The notes: generated by a model not told the origin, from the sequence alone. Shown: positions 6,789 through 16,100, numbered from the stretch's first letter. The stretch: 40,925 nt of DNA from Candidatus Baldrarchaeum yapensis (GCA_016840465.1 JAEOSH010000016.1:1-40925), one strand, 5' to 3'. Made by a program: numbers and translations.

Positions 6789-8558
6789 ATGAGGATGGTA
6801 AGGTGGGAACTGCTTGAGGAATTGTTCGCGCCACCAGAAAAGGGGCCTAATAAACTTTATACTCTAAAGGAGGTAGTTCAGGAGTTCATAAAGCCGGGTT
6901 CTCTGATACACTTTTCGGTTTCTTCGAGTTATCCATTTGCGGTAGTCTACGAGATGATCCGCGAGTACATGGGGACGGCCGACAAGAAATTTGACGTAAT
7001 AGTTGCCGGAGCATCCATGAACGTCGGGATAATGGTCGCGGCGGGACTTATAAGGAAGGTCATAGCAAGTTACGCTGGTGACGTGTATCCCCGTCCATCA
7101 CCATCCCCTATAATTCAAAGGGCAGTCATGAAGGGAGAGATAGAGATCGAAAACTTGTCACTACTTTCTTATGTGCAGAGACTATTAGCAGGTGCGTTAA
7201 ACCTCGAATTTATGCCGACCAATTCGCTTATGGGGACTTCACTTTCCGATGAAAACGCAAAAAGGGGAGTATACAAGGAGATAGAGGATCCCTTTGGAAG
7301 TGGTAAGAAGATAGGGCTTATAAAGGCGATAAAACCGGATATCGCGCTAATACACGGGTGGGCTGCTGACCCTTCGGGCAACACCATCATATGTGCGCCC
7401 CTCGGCGAGGATCGATTTGGAATTTTATCCGCGAGAACCGTTATAGTCACCGTTGAACGGCTTGTGGACATGTCCTTCATCAGAAAGCATGCACATATGG
7501 TTAGAATACCAGCACATTTCGTTGATGCCGTTGTACATATTCCATTTGGAGCGCATCCCGCGTGTATGAGGGGAATACTCCCGCATGAGGGGTATGCCGA
7601 GGACATAGATTTCATTCTGGATTACAGAAGGGCCAGCAAACGCGAGGACACGATGCAGAAGTGGCTAAAGGAATGGGTCATCGATGTGAAGGATCATGAG
7701 GGCTACTTAAAGAAGTTGGGACGAGACCGATTACTAAAGCTTTGCGCGCGGAATGCTCCAGGTGCTTGGAAAACGGAGCTCATAAATAAGGTTGATCAAA
7801 TAAGTGGGGAATATCCATATTCTCCTGTTGAGATGATGACCGTCGCGGCTGCACGTGTGCTTGCATCGAAGGTTAAAGAAAAGAACTACGAGATAATACT
7901 TGCGGGGCACGGAATATCGAACCTTGCAGCGTGGCTGGCGTATAAAATTCTACAAAAGGAAAATGTATCTGCTGAACTCATTGCCGAAATCGGCTTTTAC
8001 GGATATGACCCGAGGCCTGGGAACCCCTTCATCTTCAATTGGCAAAACATTCACGTGTGCAAGTCACTTATTACGATATTAGAGACCTTAGGAATGGTTC
8101 TTCCGAACAGTCGTACGTTAGCATCGCTAGCTGCAGGGCAGATAGATAAAAATGGAAATATAAATTCAACCAAGGCAATGGGCTTCTTCCTTGTTGGTTC
8201 CGGAGGTGCAAATGATGTTGGAAACATGGCAAAGGAAATCGTTGTGACCGTTCCGCATACGAAATTGAGGTTGGTCGAGAAGGTTGAGTATGTGACCACG
8301 AGAGGCGATAAGGTCTCAACGATCGTGACAACGCTGGGAATCCTTGAGAGAAAAAACGGGGAATTTGTACTGACACATGTGCTTCCAATTGAGGACATGA
8401 GTAAGGAAGAAATAATAAGGAAGGCCGTAAAGAATACTGGCTGGGAACTCAAGGTTGCAGATGATGTCAAGGAGGTTCCTCCTCCGACTGAGGAGGAGTT
8501 ACTGATAATACGTATTTACGATCCGGATAGGTTTTATCTACGGGAGGAAAGATTCTAA
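6789..8558 (+). CDS. Fused alpha/beta class I CoA-transferase (glutaconate/3-oxoacid type)
   Basis: At 589 aa this joins the two halves that are separate subunits in many CoA-transferases. The N-terminal half carries the alpha-type nucleotide-like fold (FDVIVAGASMNVGIMVAAGLIRK) and ALIHGWAADPSGN, typical of family I. The C-terminal half has AELIAEIGFYGYDPRPG, whose Glu400 occupies the place of the catalytic glutamate that forms the acyl-glutamyl-CoA intermediate, and the glycine-rich FLVGSGGANDVGN of the GctB side. It should move CoA between a carboxylic acid donor and acceptor in the cytoplasm; the exact acids are unknown. GGGAG directly precedes ATG 6789, and an in-frame ATG two codons later is an alternative. 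The downstream MFS transporter and LUD/Fe-S protein suggest organic-acid catabolism. Confidence 0.85.
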   Translation: MRMVRWELLEELFAPPEKGPNKLYTLKEVVQEFIKPGSLIHFSVSSSYPFAVVYEMIREYMGTADKKFDVIVAGASMNVGIMVAAGLIRKVIASYAGDVYPRPSPSPIIQRAVMKGEIEIENLSLLSYVQRLLAGALNLEFMPTNSLMGTSLSDENAKRGVYKEIEDPFGSGKKIGLIKAIKPDIALIHGWAADPSGNTIICAPLGEDRFGILSARTVIVTVERLVDMSFIRKHAHMVRIPAHFVDAVVHIPFGAHPACMRGILPHEGYAEDIDFILDYRRASKREDTMQKWLKEWVIDVKDHEGYLKKLGRDRLLKLCARNAPGAWKTELINKVDQISGEYPYSPVEMMTVAAARVLASKVKEKNYEIILAGHGISNLAAWLAYKILQKENVSAELIAEIGFYGYDPRPGNPFIFNWQNIHVCKSLITILETLGMVLPNSRTLASLAAGQIDKNGNINSTKAMGFFLVGSGGANDVGNMAKEIVVTVPHTKLRLVEKVEYVTTRGDKVSTIVTTLGILERKNGEFVLTHVLPIEDMSKEEIIRKAVKNTGWELKVADDVKEVPPPTEEELLIIRIYDPDRFYLREERF

Positions 8559-8716
8559 TAACTACATTTTTCTAACTCCACGGCACTCCATGTCATTTCA
8601 TTTAATCATATCAGCGGTTAACCTATTGCCAGTTCTATTCATGCTTTTTACTATCTAAGATTTAAGAGGCGTTAAAGGAATCATACTCATGTTACTATAA
8701 GGCGGAGCGGGTAGAA

Positions 8717-9919
8717 GTGAGGCTCTCTCCCTACGGAGTACTACTACTCGTGGAAACGTTTGTGCTTGTCATGTGCATATTAGGGTTCGGCTGGTCCTCT
8801 TTCTTAGCAATAATGCATGAGTTAGGTAGGGAGTTCGGTGTAGATGTGGTACACATTACGTTCTTACAGTCTATCTTTTGCCTCTCGTTTGCGCTTACAA
8901 CAGTGCCCGCAGAGGTTTTGAGCAGGAAGATGGACGAGGAAGTGATATTCGGCGTTGGAGCGCTTGTTTTTGGAATACTTATGGTACTTCATAGGTTTTT
9001 GATGGGGTTTACGTGGTTTCTTATAATATTTGCGCTAATGGGAGTTTTTGCGTCGGTATTTCTGGTAAATCTCGTGAAATTTCTGCCGAGGAACTTTCCT
9101 CAAGGAAAGGTAAGAGAGTTTGGTATTTGCGGGTGCATCTTCCTAGCGTATAATACGGGATCAGGTATAAGCGTCATCGTGAGTGTACCGCTCAGCGTCA
9201 GAATTGGAGGATGGCGTGGCATTTTCCTCGTATACGGGTTGATTTCTATATTCTTCTCGATCCTATTCTTTGTGATGAACAGAATATTTGCACATTTGTA
9301 TGGTCCGAGAATGACGAGAAAGGAGGCCGATGGAAAAGGAAAGATAGAACTTGCATTCATAAGGTTGCTTATAGTAGTGATGTTGCTGTTATTTGTGCTT
9401 TCTGGGGTCTGGATAGGGGTTACAACGCAGCTTCCACGAGTTTTGTTGCAGTGTCAGTGGACGCTTTCAGAGGTTGGTATGATCCTAGGTGCTCTATTTT
9501 GGTCAGCCGTAGTTGGGAACCTTGTTATTTTGTTCTTACAGAGAAAGTTTGTACGAAAGATACAGGCTAGTACATTCTTGGGATCTGCGGCTGCTCTGGC
9601 GATGCTACTCATGACATTACCGTCTCTGCATTTTTTCATATGGCTAGGCTCGGTGATCATAGGGTTTTCATTAGGTAGTATGGAGATTCTCATTGGTTCC
9701 CTTATTCTTGAGAGATTTCCATTAGACTTTTCTGAGGTTGTACTAGGCGTTATAGTAGTGATGTTGCTAATAATGGTTTCTGTCGGAGGGGCTCTCTTTT
9801 CCATACTCTTGGGCCTAATAGGGATGGCTTCCTTAGATAGGGTATATGTATTTCCGGTCATATGTAGCATTCTTCTAATGCTATCGGTCGCGCTCATGTT
9901 TTTAATTCCGGGGGATTAG
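8717..9919 (+). CDS. Major facilitator superfamily transporter
   Basis: A 400-residue, very hydrophobic protein with about 12 predicted membrane helices in two groups separated by a charged loop near the middle (RMTRKEADGKGKIE). Features of the family include the loop after helix 2 (EVLSRKMDEE, in the position of motif A) and IGGWRGIFLVYGLIS, the helix 5-6 pattern common in MFS carriers. It probably imports or exports a small organic acid in symport with protons, judging only by its neighbours. The start is GTG 8717, with GGCGGAG upstream and TTTAAG at 8661-8666 as a possible TATA box. The next gene begins two bases after the stop, indicating one transcript. Confidence 0.82.
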   Translation: MRLSPYGVLLLVETFVLVMCILGFGWSSFLAIMHELGREFGVDVVHITFLQSIFCLSFALTTVPAEVLSRKMDEEVIFGVGALVFGILMVLHRFLMGFTWFLIIFALMGVFASVFLVNLVKFLPRNFPQGKVREFGICGCIFLAYNTGSGISVIVSVPLSVRIGGWRGIFLVYGLISIFFSILFFVMNRIFAHLYGPRMTRKEADGKGKIELAFIRLLIVVMLLLFVLSGVWIGVTTQLPRVLLQCQWTLSEVGMILGALFWSAVVGNLVILFLQRKFVRKIQASTFLGSAAALAMLLMTLPSLHFFIWLGSVIIGFSLGSMEILIGSLILERFPLDFSEVVLGVIVVMLLIMVSVGGALFSILLGLIGMASLDRVYVFPVICSILLMLSVALMFLIPGD

Positions 9920-9921
9920 CA

Positions 9922-10776
9922 GTGTCACTATCGATTGTACTAATAGTAATTATCGTAATTTCCGCAGTGGTGATCGCGCACATAATTTCAACGAACCTCA
10001 CATTGTATCTTTTCTACAAAAGGGCAATGAAGGTATCAAAGCGGGTAATTCCAGTAATTAACTCTGAAATTGACACAGTAATGAAGAAATCAGAAGTCTC
10101 ATTATCGAAAACTGTACGACCGTTCCTAAGTGACATGATCATGCTGAGATACGAACCCTACATGATATTTTCTCGTAAATTTGATGAATCCGTGGTATTG
10201 GATGGTAAGAAATTGCATTCGATGTTTGGTGCGCCCATCCTCAACAAGGATGGAAAAAGTATTGGAGCGTACTTCTATTGGAAAAGGTATCTATGTTTTA
10301 CGACAACTCATATACTGAGAGCGTTCATCTCCCTAGAACTGAATGGTTTCTCGGTTTATGGAGCGGCAAAAGATAAGCAGAAGTTGAATGAGGCGTTACG
10401 CGTAATAGTAACTGATGACGTGTTTGCCTGTATAGGCGAAGTTCACGTTACACGTTTTAAAGTAAGGGAGAGGATTATCACCACAAAAAAGACACTATTA
10501 CGACCTGTGGCAATAGTAGATTCCACAAATGGCCGGCGCTTCGAGATATCATACGATTTTATGAAGATTCCGGGTATAAGGGAAAGGCATATGTTCAGGC
10601 GCGCAAGGATACTTTATAATGAAAAATTGGTGGCGGAGATGGTCCGCCATAGGGGATATACTGCATTAGTCCCGGGGAAGCACATTAATCTCATCGATAA
10701 TAGGTTGTTATTAGTCGCATTAGTGCTCATGGCCGAGCATCTATGGAATCTCCGGTCATCCGGATTCCTTCTTTGA
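9922..10776 (+). CDS. Membrane-anchored protein of unknown function
   Basis: A 284-residue protein with one strongly hydrophobic segment at residues 4-26 (IVLIVIIVISAVVIAHII), followed by a mainly soluble, basic domain with alternating strands and helices. The domain contains WKRYLCFTTTHIL and a repeated R/K-rich central part (KVRERIITTKKTLLRPVAIVD). The last hydrophobic stretch (LLLVALVLMAEHLW) may be a second membrane or buried helix. I recognise no family. GTG 9922 follows the MFS stop by two bases, so the two are co-transcribed and may work together. The last 21 bases overlap the 3' end of the converging LUD gene, and this overlap covers the final residues RSSGFLL. Confidence 0.7.
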   Translation: MSLSIVLIVIIVISAVVIAHIISTNLTLYLFYKRAMKVSKRVIPVINSEIDTVMKKSEVSLSKTVRPFLSDMIMLRYEPYMIFSRKFDESVVLDGKKLHSMFGAPILNKDGKSIGAYFYWKRYLCFTTTHILRAFISLELNGFSVYGAAKDKQKLNEALRVIVTDDVFACIGEVHVTRFKVRERIITTKKTLLRPVAIVDSTNGRRFEISYDFMKIPGIRERHMFRRARILYNEKLVAEMVRHRGYTALVPGKHINLIDNRLLLVALVLMAEHLWNLRSSGFLL

Positions 10777-12747
10777 TTCTCTGACAAGATGGAGTATGTC
10801 ACACGCCTCTAGTCCGTAGCTGAAAGCGGCCGTTATGAGGTTGTGATAGCATGTGGGGCATGCGGTGGAAATTCTCTCGGCATCCGTTTCCTGTGCCATC
10901 ATACCTATCTTGTCTGACATCTTTTCTGCGACTTCTTGGATGTACATATTAAGCGGGCCACCACAGCACCATGCGAGATTTCTAGATTCCTCCATTTCCA
11001 CAAATTCGAGGTTTTCTATGGATTCCAACACCTTCCTGGGCGGATCATATATTCCGAGGTGGCGACCCAAGTGACATGGGTCATGATACGTTACTTTCAC
11101 GCTAGATGGCATTTTTAGGCGTAATTTTCCACTTTCAATGGCTTCTGCGAGAATTTCGGTTATGTGCAGAAAATTTATACCTGATGCCCTGTAGTGCTTC
11201 TTGAATGTCCTGAGGCACATCGGACAAACCGTTATAACGGTTGATATGCCCATATTTTCCATCCTTGTCCTAACCATCTCCATTATTTCATTGAACTTCC
11301 TCCTCATGCCGATGAGGAGCAACGGCCCTCCGCAACAAATCTCATCTCTTCCCAAAAAGGTGAAATCCACGCCTAGGAACTCTAATATTTCGAAGGAGGC
11401 TACCGCGATGTCTTTATAGCTTATTGATGCCGTGCATCCAATAAACAGAAGTGTTTCACTTCTTCTTTCCCTCTTGGGCAGTCGCGCTTTAATCCCTGCA
11501 CCGAATGGATCAAATTTTGTGAGAATATTCGTGGCGACATTTTTCAGTTCATCGGGGTACAGATCCTTCTCTTCGCACATCTCCCTAATGGTTTCAACGT
11601 GACTTCCCGCATTTATCTGCACTGGGCAAACTTCTCCGCATCTATAGCATTCAGTACACAAGAACAGCCCCGCTTCTACTCCTCTTTCAAGTCCTTCGGT
11701 TAATGCGGTGAAGCATACCCCCCTTCCGCCAAGATAAGGATCTCCTCCGAAGACGTTTCCAACGGCGTTGTAGACGGGGCATTCAACAAGACAATATCCA
11801 CAGCCTATACAGTAAAGCAACTCGCCAAACCCCGCTTCAATGATGTTTGTTCTGCCAGCATCGAGTAAAATAAGACAGAGATCTTTGGCCCCATGTACTC
11901 CTCTGTATAGCTTCTTTTCAATATCGGCCGTCTTACTCGGGCCCGAAACGATATTTATGAATGATGTGGTGATAGAACCTGTCGCGTAGAACGTTTGAAG
12001 CAGGACTGCGTTTAGGGCGTCCTCGAGAGAAGGAAGTATTTTGTCTATTGAGGTTATTATCAGCACCTTTTCACAATCCTGCAAGATACGTGATATGTTT
12101 CCCTCATTGTGGATTGCAACGAGCGCGCCTTCATTTAGGGCTATCGCATTTGCGCCTATTATACCGATTCGAGACTCCCGATACCCCTTCTCGATATTTT
12201 CTTTAATTACACGAACAAGAACCTGAGGATCCGGTTCTACATCGATATTTAAGGTCCTAGATAGCATTTGCGCAATTTCGGTTCTCGAGAAATGGCATGC
12301 AGGGCCCGTTGGATGAGCCGGCTTCTCTCCCGCCAATTGGATTATTCTATCTCCAATATCCGTCTCCACAACCTCAATTCCCTTCCTTTCTAATTCCCTC
12401 GTGAGATGTATCTCCTTAGAAACGTTCGATTTTGATTTCACGAGGACTTTTTCCCCCTTCACCTCCCTTAATATGAAGTTGAGGGCTTCCTCACGTGTTT
12501 TTGCGAAATATACGCGAATTCCTGCAGATTCGAGTTTCGGTATCAACTCGTCCACTGCACGCTTTATATCCTTCAAGATTCTCTCTTTTGCTTCCCGAAG
12601 TTTTGCCTTCTTGCGTTCGAGGTCACTCATTATACTCATGTTTTGCTTCTGCCTGACTTTGACCTCCATGAAGGCCGCTCGCATCGCATTAAGTCTTTCT
12701 TCCGCACTTAATGCTCGCAGGGCCAATTCCCTAACGTTCTTGTCCAT
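10756..12747 (-). CDS. LUD-domain / 4Fe-4S / CCG-domain fusion, LutB-LutA-like oxidoreductase
   Basis: A 663-residue protein combining three parts. Residues about 60-300 form a LUD domain (VLVKSKSNVSKEIHL, then GANAIALNEGALV). Two 4Fe-4S sites follow with Cys313/316/319/323 and Cys364/367/370/374, both C-x2-C-x2-C-x3-C-P. The C-terminal half has two CCG (cysteine-rich) domains: CCGG at 471 with CPMC at 508, and DPCH at 558, CCGG at 594 with CPTC at 630. In bacteria LutA supplies the CCG part and LutB the LUD and Fe-S parts of an L-lactate oxidising complex; related fusions occur in archaea and resemble HdrD/GlpC. It is likely a 2-hydroxyacid dehydrogenase or its electron-transfer component, cytoplasmic or peripheral. 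An N-terminal coiled coil (residues 40-60) is extra. Confidence 0.87.
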   Translation of the reverse strand: MDKNVRELALRALSAEERLNAMRAAFMEVKVRQKQNMSIMSDLERKKAKLREAKERILKDIKRAVDELIPKLESAGIRVYFAKTREEALNFILREVKGEKVLVKSKSNVSKEIHLTRELERKGIEVVETDIGDRIIQLAGEKPAHPTGPACHFSRTEIAQMLSRTLNIDVEPDPQVLVRVIKENIEKGYRESRIGIIGANAIALNEGALVAIHNEGNISRILQDCEKVLIITSIDKILPSLEDALNAVLLQTFYATGSITTSFINIVSGPSKTADIEKKLYRGVHGAKDLCLILLDAGRTNIIEAGFGELLYCIGCGYCLVECPVYNAVGNVFGGDPYLGGRGVCFTALTEGLERGVEAGLFLCTECYRCGEVCPVQINAGSHVETIREMCEEKDLYPDELKNVATNILTKFDPFGAGIKARLPKRERRSETLLFIGCTASISYKDIAVASFEILEFLGVDFTFLGRDEICCGGPLLLIGMRRKFNEIMEMVRTRMENMGISTVITVCPMCLRTFKKHYRASGINFLHITEILAEAIESGKLRLKMPSSVKVTYHDPCHLGRHLGIYDPPRKVLESIENLEFVEMEESRNLAWCCGGPLNMYIQEVAEKMSDKIGMMAQETDAERISTACPTCYHNLITAAFSYGLEACDILHLVRESKKESG

Positions 12748-12846
12748 TTCCCTGACCCCATTCTTCCAAAACGATTATACCTTCACATTCCAAAGAAGAC
12801 ATAAGAAGATAACTGACCCTCATTACGGCGTGATGAGCTGATCGAC

Positions 12847-13446
12847 ATGAGCGATGAGGGCAAAATTGATCCGTTGCTTATTAGATTCATGATAGAGTTA
12901 TTTGATGCGATTTCGGAGGGGATGGTGTCTCGTGTTGTCTACTTGGGTGCGTTTATTGATGAGATTCTAGGGTTAGCAGAAAAACTGAGAAGCGACGGCG
13001 TTTTAGGAGATTTGGAAAAGACGAATTTTAAGAGAACGTGTGATTTCTTAAGGGAAATGTGGAGTGTACGTTATGCGTTCTTCATTAGGATTGCGTTCTC
13101 GATTTGTATTTTGCTGATTGGAGCCTCAGTTTTGTTGTTTTTAGGGCTTACGACAATTTCAGATTGCGCATTCCTGTTATTACTCACCCTGCCGATTGCA
13201 ATCACGTTTTTGTGGATTCAATGCAATGGATACTCTAAAAGATTATTACAGGAGTACGAGGATGTCGTTAGCCCTCCGGTTTTCGTGAAACAGACCGCTA
13301 AAGAAGTTGTTCAAGATTTAATAGGGTTGTGCAAGAATATGGGGTTGCCAAAGGCCATCGGCATTCTAAGGTTGTTTAATGGAGAGTATGAGGGAATTAG
13401 AATCATCAAAAAAGTGAATGATGAGATTTTATGCGAGATTTCGTGA
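12847..13446 (+). CDS. Small membrane protein with two transmembrane helices, unknown
   Basis: A 199-residue protein. Helical soluble N-terminal part (1-72), two adjacent membrane helices at about 77-100 (FFIRIAFSICILLIGASVLL) and 103-125 (FLLLLTLPIAITFLW), and a soluble C-terminal helical part with TAKEVVQDLIGLCKN. Both soluble ends should lie on the same side of the membrane, probably inside given the charge. The family is unknown to me. It starts at ATG 12847, divergent from the LUD gene with a 99-base gap, and is followed by a strong RNA hairpin at 13501-13525. Confidence 0.65.
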   Translation: MSDEGKIDPLLIRFMIELFDAISEGMVSRVVYLGAFIDEILGLAEKLRSDGVLGDLEKTNFKRTCDFLREMWSVRYAFFIRIAFSICILLIGASVLLFLGLTTISDCAFLLLLTLPIAITFLWIQCNGYSKRLLQEYEDVVSPPVFVKQTAKEVVQDLIGLCKNMGLPKAIGILRLFNGEYEGIRIIKKVNDEILCEIS

Positions 13447-13500
13447 ATCATTAGAGTGCTGAATCGAATTGCTCCATCAGTAGGGTCCAAAATCATATTG

Positions 13501-13525
13501 CTTGCGTGGGGAGTGCCCGCGCAAG
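13501..13525 (+). terminator. Strong hairpin after the membrane-protein gene
   Basis: CTTGCGTGGG and CCCGCGCAAG pair over 10 positions (nine Watson-Crick, one G-U) around a GAGTG loop. It lies 55 bases after the stop codon at 13446 and is followed by a short T tract in AGTTTT. It could end transcription, protect the mRNA 3' end or be a structured element. The structure is plain; the role is inferred. Confidence 0.5.
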
Positions 13526-13591
13526 ACTATTGTAAAGAGTTTTAACTACATTCACAATACATTTAAATCCTCTAACCTTTCCTTACCGATT

Positions 13592-13601
13592 GTTATAAGT
13601 A
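13592..13601 (+). promoter_or_regulatory. TATA-like box for vapBC
   Basis: GTTATAAGTA lies 37-46 bases before ATG 13638, placing the transcription start around 13620 and leaving a short leader. ATTTAAAT at 13560-13567 is a second, weaker candidate. Confidence 0.4.
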
Positions 13602-13637
13602 AGACTGTTGATATATTGTAAGAATTAGTGATGTTGT

Positions 13638-13901
13638 ATGTACGAAATAGTTAGTGTTACCAAGAAGGGTCAGGCGACCATACCGAAGAGGTTACGAGAG
13701 AAGTACGGCATCCAGGACAAGGTTATGGTTATAGATGTAGGTTACGGGATACTCCTTAAGCCGGTACCAACGCCCGATCAGGCATATGGGTCTCTCAAAG
13801 GGTTGTTTGGCAAAAAATCGTCAAAGGAATTACTAAGGGAAGCAAGAGAGGAAGACCTAGAAAAGGAGAAGAGGTTACTAGAGCATGTCGGTGAAAAGTA
13901 A
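13638..13901 (+). CDS. vapB: AbrB/SpoVT-type antitoxin (VapB family)
   Basis: The first about 45 residues form the swapped-hairpin AbrB fold, with the signature VTKKGQATIPKRLREKYGI and a following strand KVMVIDVGYGILLKP. The acidic, helical C-terminal half (LREAREEDLEKEKRLLEH) is the part that normally wraps the PIN toxin. Length 87 aa is standard. Its last 17 bases overlap the toxin start, and antitoxin-first order is usual. VapB alone or with VapC typically represses its own promoter by binding repeats near the TATA box. An out-of-frame ATG at 13631 is ignored. Confidence 0.9.
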   Translation: MYEIVSVTKKGQATIPKRLREKYGIQDKVMVIDVGYGILLKPVPTPDQAYGSLKGLFGKKSSKELLREAREEDLEKEKRLLEHVGEK

Positions 13902-14313
13902 GGAGAGAATAGTCTTCGATACTGAGGCCATTCTTGCCTTTTATTTGGGAGAGGAGGGCGGTGATGTGGTAAGAGATTATCTTAAGAGAGTCCAAGCGGA
14001 GGAAATTGAGGGGTACTTCAATATAGTCAATTTAACGGAATTTTACTACATACTTTATAGACGGGATCCTAAGATCGCGGAGGAAAAGGAGAAAGAACTC
14101 CGACTTTTCGGTGTCACCATTGTCCCCATAGAGGATGATGAAATTTGGAGAGAGGCTGGGAAAATAAAGGGGAAACACGCATTGTCTCTTGCGGATGCCT
14201 TTGCCGCCGCAACTGCCAAGGTGTTAGGTGGCAAATTGCTAACTGGTAGCGATGAAGAGTTCGAGGGCTTAGACTTAGAGGTAATAAGAATAAGAAAGAA
14301 AAAGGATTCCTGA
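13885..14313 (+). CDS. vapC: PIN-domain ribonuclease toxin (VapC)
   Basis: A 142-residue PIN-domain protein with all four acidic residues of the metal site: Asp12 (VFDTEAIL), Glu52 (NLTEFYYIL), Asp104 (SLADAFAAA) and Asp123 (TGSDEEF). It should cut RNA using Mg2+ or Mn2+ when not held by the antitoxin encoded just upstream; VapC targets are often tRNAs, but this cannot be read from the sequence. Translation starts at ATG 13885 inside the vapB reading frame, so the two are coupled. The gene is intact. It converges on the broken ilvD gene. Confidence 0.93.
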   Translation: MSVKSKERIVFDTEAILAFYLGEEGGDVVRDYLKRVQAEEIEGYFNIVNLTEFYYILYRRDPKIAEEKEKELRLFGVTIVPIEDDEIWREAGKIKGKHALSLADAFAAATAKVLGGKLLTGSDEEFEGLDLEVIRIRKKKDS

Positions 14314-14376
14314 GATCCATGAGAGCTTATAAATTCCAAGATTATCTCCTAGTTTCATGAACACGAGTATCCCGTA

Positions 14377-16052
14377 TTACTGCAAAATTGCGCCTTTTGA
14401 GGGCGACGTTACATATTTCCGATATCTTGCAAGAATGGTTCCTTCTTTCACCCTATTCTCGACCTCTCGTGGTACTCTCCACTCCTCTCTTCGCCTTCCT
14501 AATTCTTTCTCGGGAACGAGAAGTTCGAGTTTCCTTCCGGTATATCTATGAGTATCTGATCCCCGTCCTCAACTAATGCTATAGGCCCGCCCTCGTATGC
14601 CTCGGGCGGTACATGACCTATGCATGGACCTCTTGTGGCGCCGCTGAACCTTCCATCGGTAACCAGTGCAACTTTATCCCCCAATCCCGATGAAATAACC
14701 GCTGCCGTCACCGATAGCATTTCTCTCATGCCCGGTCCTCCCTTTGGCCCCTCGTACCGTATTACGATCACTTCACCCTCTTTTATTGTCCCCATCAACG
14801 ACGACGTTGAACGCCTCCTCTTCGGAGTTAAATACGCGGGCCACACCCTTGAACTTGAGCATAGACTTGCTGACGGCGCTCTGTTTTACAACAGCCCCTT
14901 CTGGTGCAAGTGTACCATACAATATCGCTATGCCGCCCTCTCTCCTTACAGAATTGGAAACTGGTCTGATGATGTCGGTATTTCCCACGCGAGCGTCTTT
15001 GACATTTTCCCATACAGTCTTTCCGGTCACTGTAAGGCAGTTTTTCTTAATTAATCCCGCATCGCCCAGTACCTTGAGCACTGCTGGTACTCCACCCGCA
15101 CGGTCGAGATCCTCCAAGTGATATGGACCGGAGGGACTGAGTGCTGTAATTGTTGGCACTTTTCTGCTAATTTCGTCAAACGTTTGCAGGGAGAGTTCCA
15201 CACCAGCGCACTTTGCAATTGCGATCAGGTGGAGTATCGTGTTTGTTGAACCACCAAGCGCCATATCAACGGCTATTGCGTTTTCAAAGGCGTCCTCTGT
15301 AAGGATATCAGATGGACAAACATTCTTTTCAAGCAACTTCATGACACATCTTCCCGCGTTGCGGGCAACGTGTATCCTTCTTCTATCAACGGCCGGAATT
15401 GTCGATGAGCCGGGAAGCACGAGTCCTAGCGCCTCGGTAAGGATGTTCATCGTATTTGCGGTAAAGAGCCCGGCGCAACTTCCGCACGTGGGCATAGCAC
15501 ATCTTCCGATTTCATTTAACTCCTCCTCGCTCATAGTTCCTCTTTTAGCGGCTTCAACTACCTCGAATAGGTCCTTGAGATCAATTTTTCTGCCTTTAAA
15601 GGTTCCGGCAAGAGACGGGGCGCCATTTATGAAGATCGATGGAATATCCACCCGAGCTGCGGCCATCAGCATTCCTGGGACTATTTTATTGCAGTTAGTT
15701 ATGAACACGGCGGCATCAAAGCGGTGCGCCTCGAGCATTATCTCGACCGCGTCAGCGATTATGTCCCTACTGGGCAGGGAGTAACGCATATCAATATGCC
15801 CCATAGCTATTCCGTCACAAACTGCGATAACATTGAACTCCAGGGTACCCCGCCCATTTCCCTTATGCCTTCTCTGGCGGCTTCCGCAATGCTCCTAAGG
15901 TGTATATGGCCCGGAGAGGTCTCACTATAACTGTTGATGATTGCAATCAACGGTTTGCGGAAATCCGAGTCGTCGAGTCCGATTGCCCTAAAGAGCGCTC
16001 TATGAGGGATCCTCTCGGGGCCTACGTGTACGGTAACACTCCTATGCTTCAT
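14377..16052 (-). pseudogene. ilvD: Dihydroxy-acid dehydratase, broken by three single-base frameshifts
   Basis: Three reading frames together give a full-length IlvD of about 558 aa, an enzyme of isoleucine/valine synthesis that removes water from dihydroxy acids using an Fe-S cluster. The breaks are near 15843-15846 (one base missing between GGVP and LEFNVIAVCDG), 14790-14793 (one extra G in GGGG before TIKEGE), and 14533-14540 (one base missing before RKLELLV). After the last, the frame would run to TAA at 14377. Conserved parts present include [28 protein letters not shown] and [12 protein letters not shown]. The CDK motif reads C-N-K (Asn codon at 15688-15690) in place of the Mg-binding Asp. 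I chose ATG 16052, which has GAGAGGAT upstream; ATG 16094 is possible. Homopolymer sequencing errors are an alternative for the breaks but not for the substitution. Confidence 0.85.
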
Positions 16053-16082
16053 AGATCCTCTCTCCTGATCTTTCATCTCTCT

Positions 16083-16100
16083 TCCATATACCATATATGA
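16083..16100. promoter_or_regulatory. Shared palindromic TATA region between ilvD and the YdjM-like gene
   Basis: CATATATG within CCATATATGAATG reads as a TATA box on both strands. It lies about 35-45 bases before the ilvD start at 16052 and about 85 bases before ATG 16181. A single bidirectional core promoter is plausible for this divergent pair. Confidence 0.35.

Noticed and set aside
14744-15121. Plus-strand open frames opposite ilvD
   Set aside because: They are antisense to sequence that plainly encodes IlvD.
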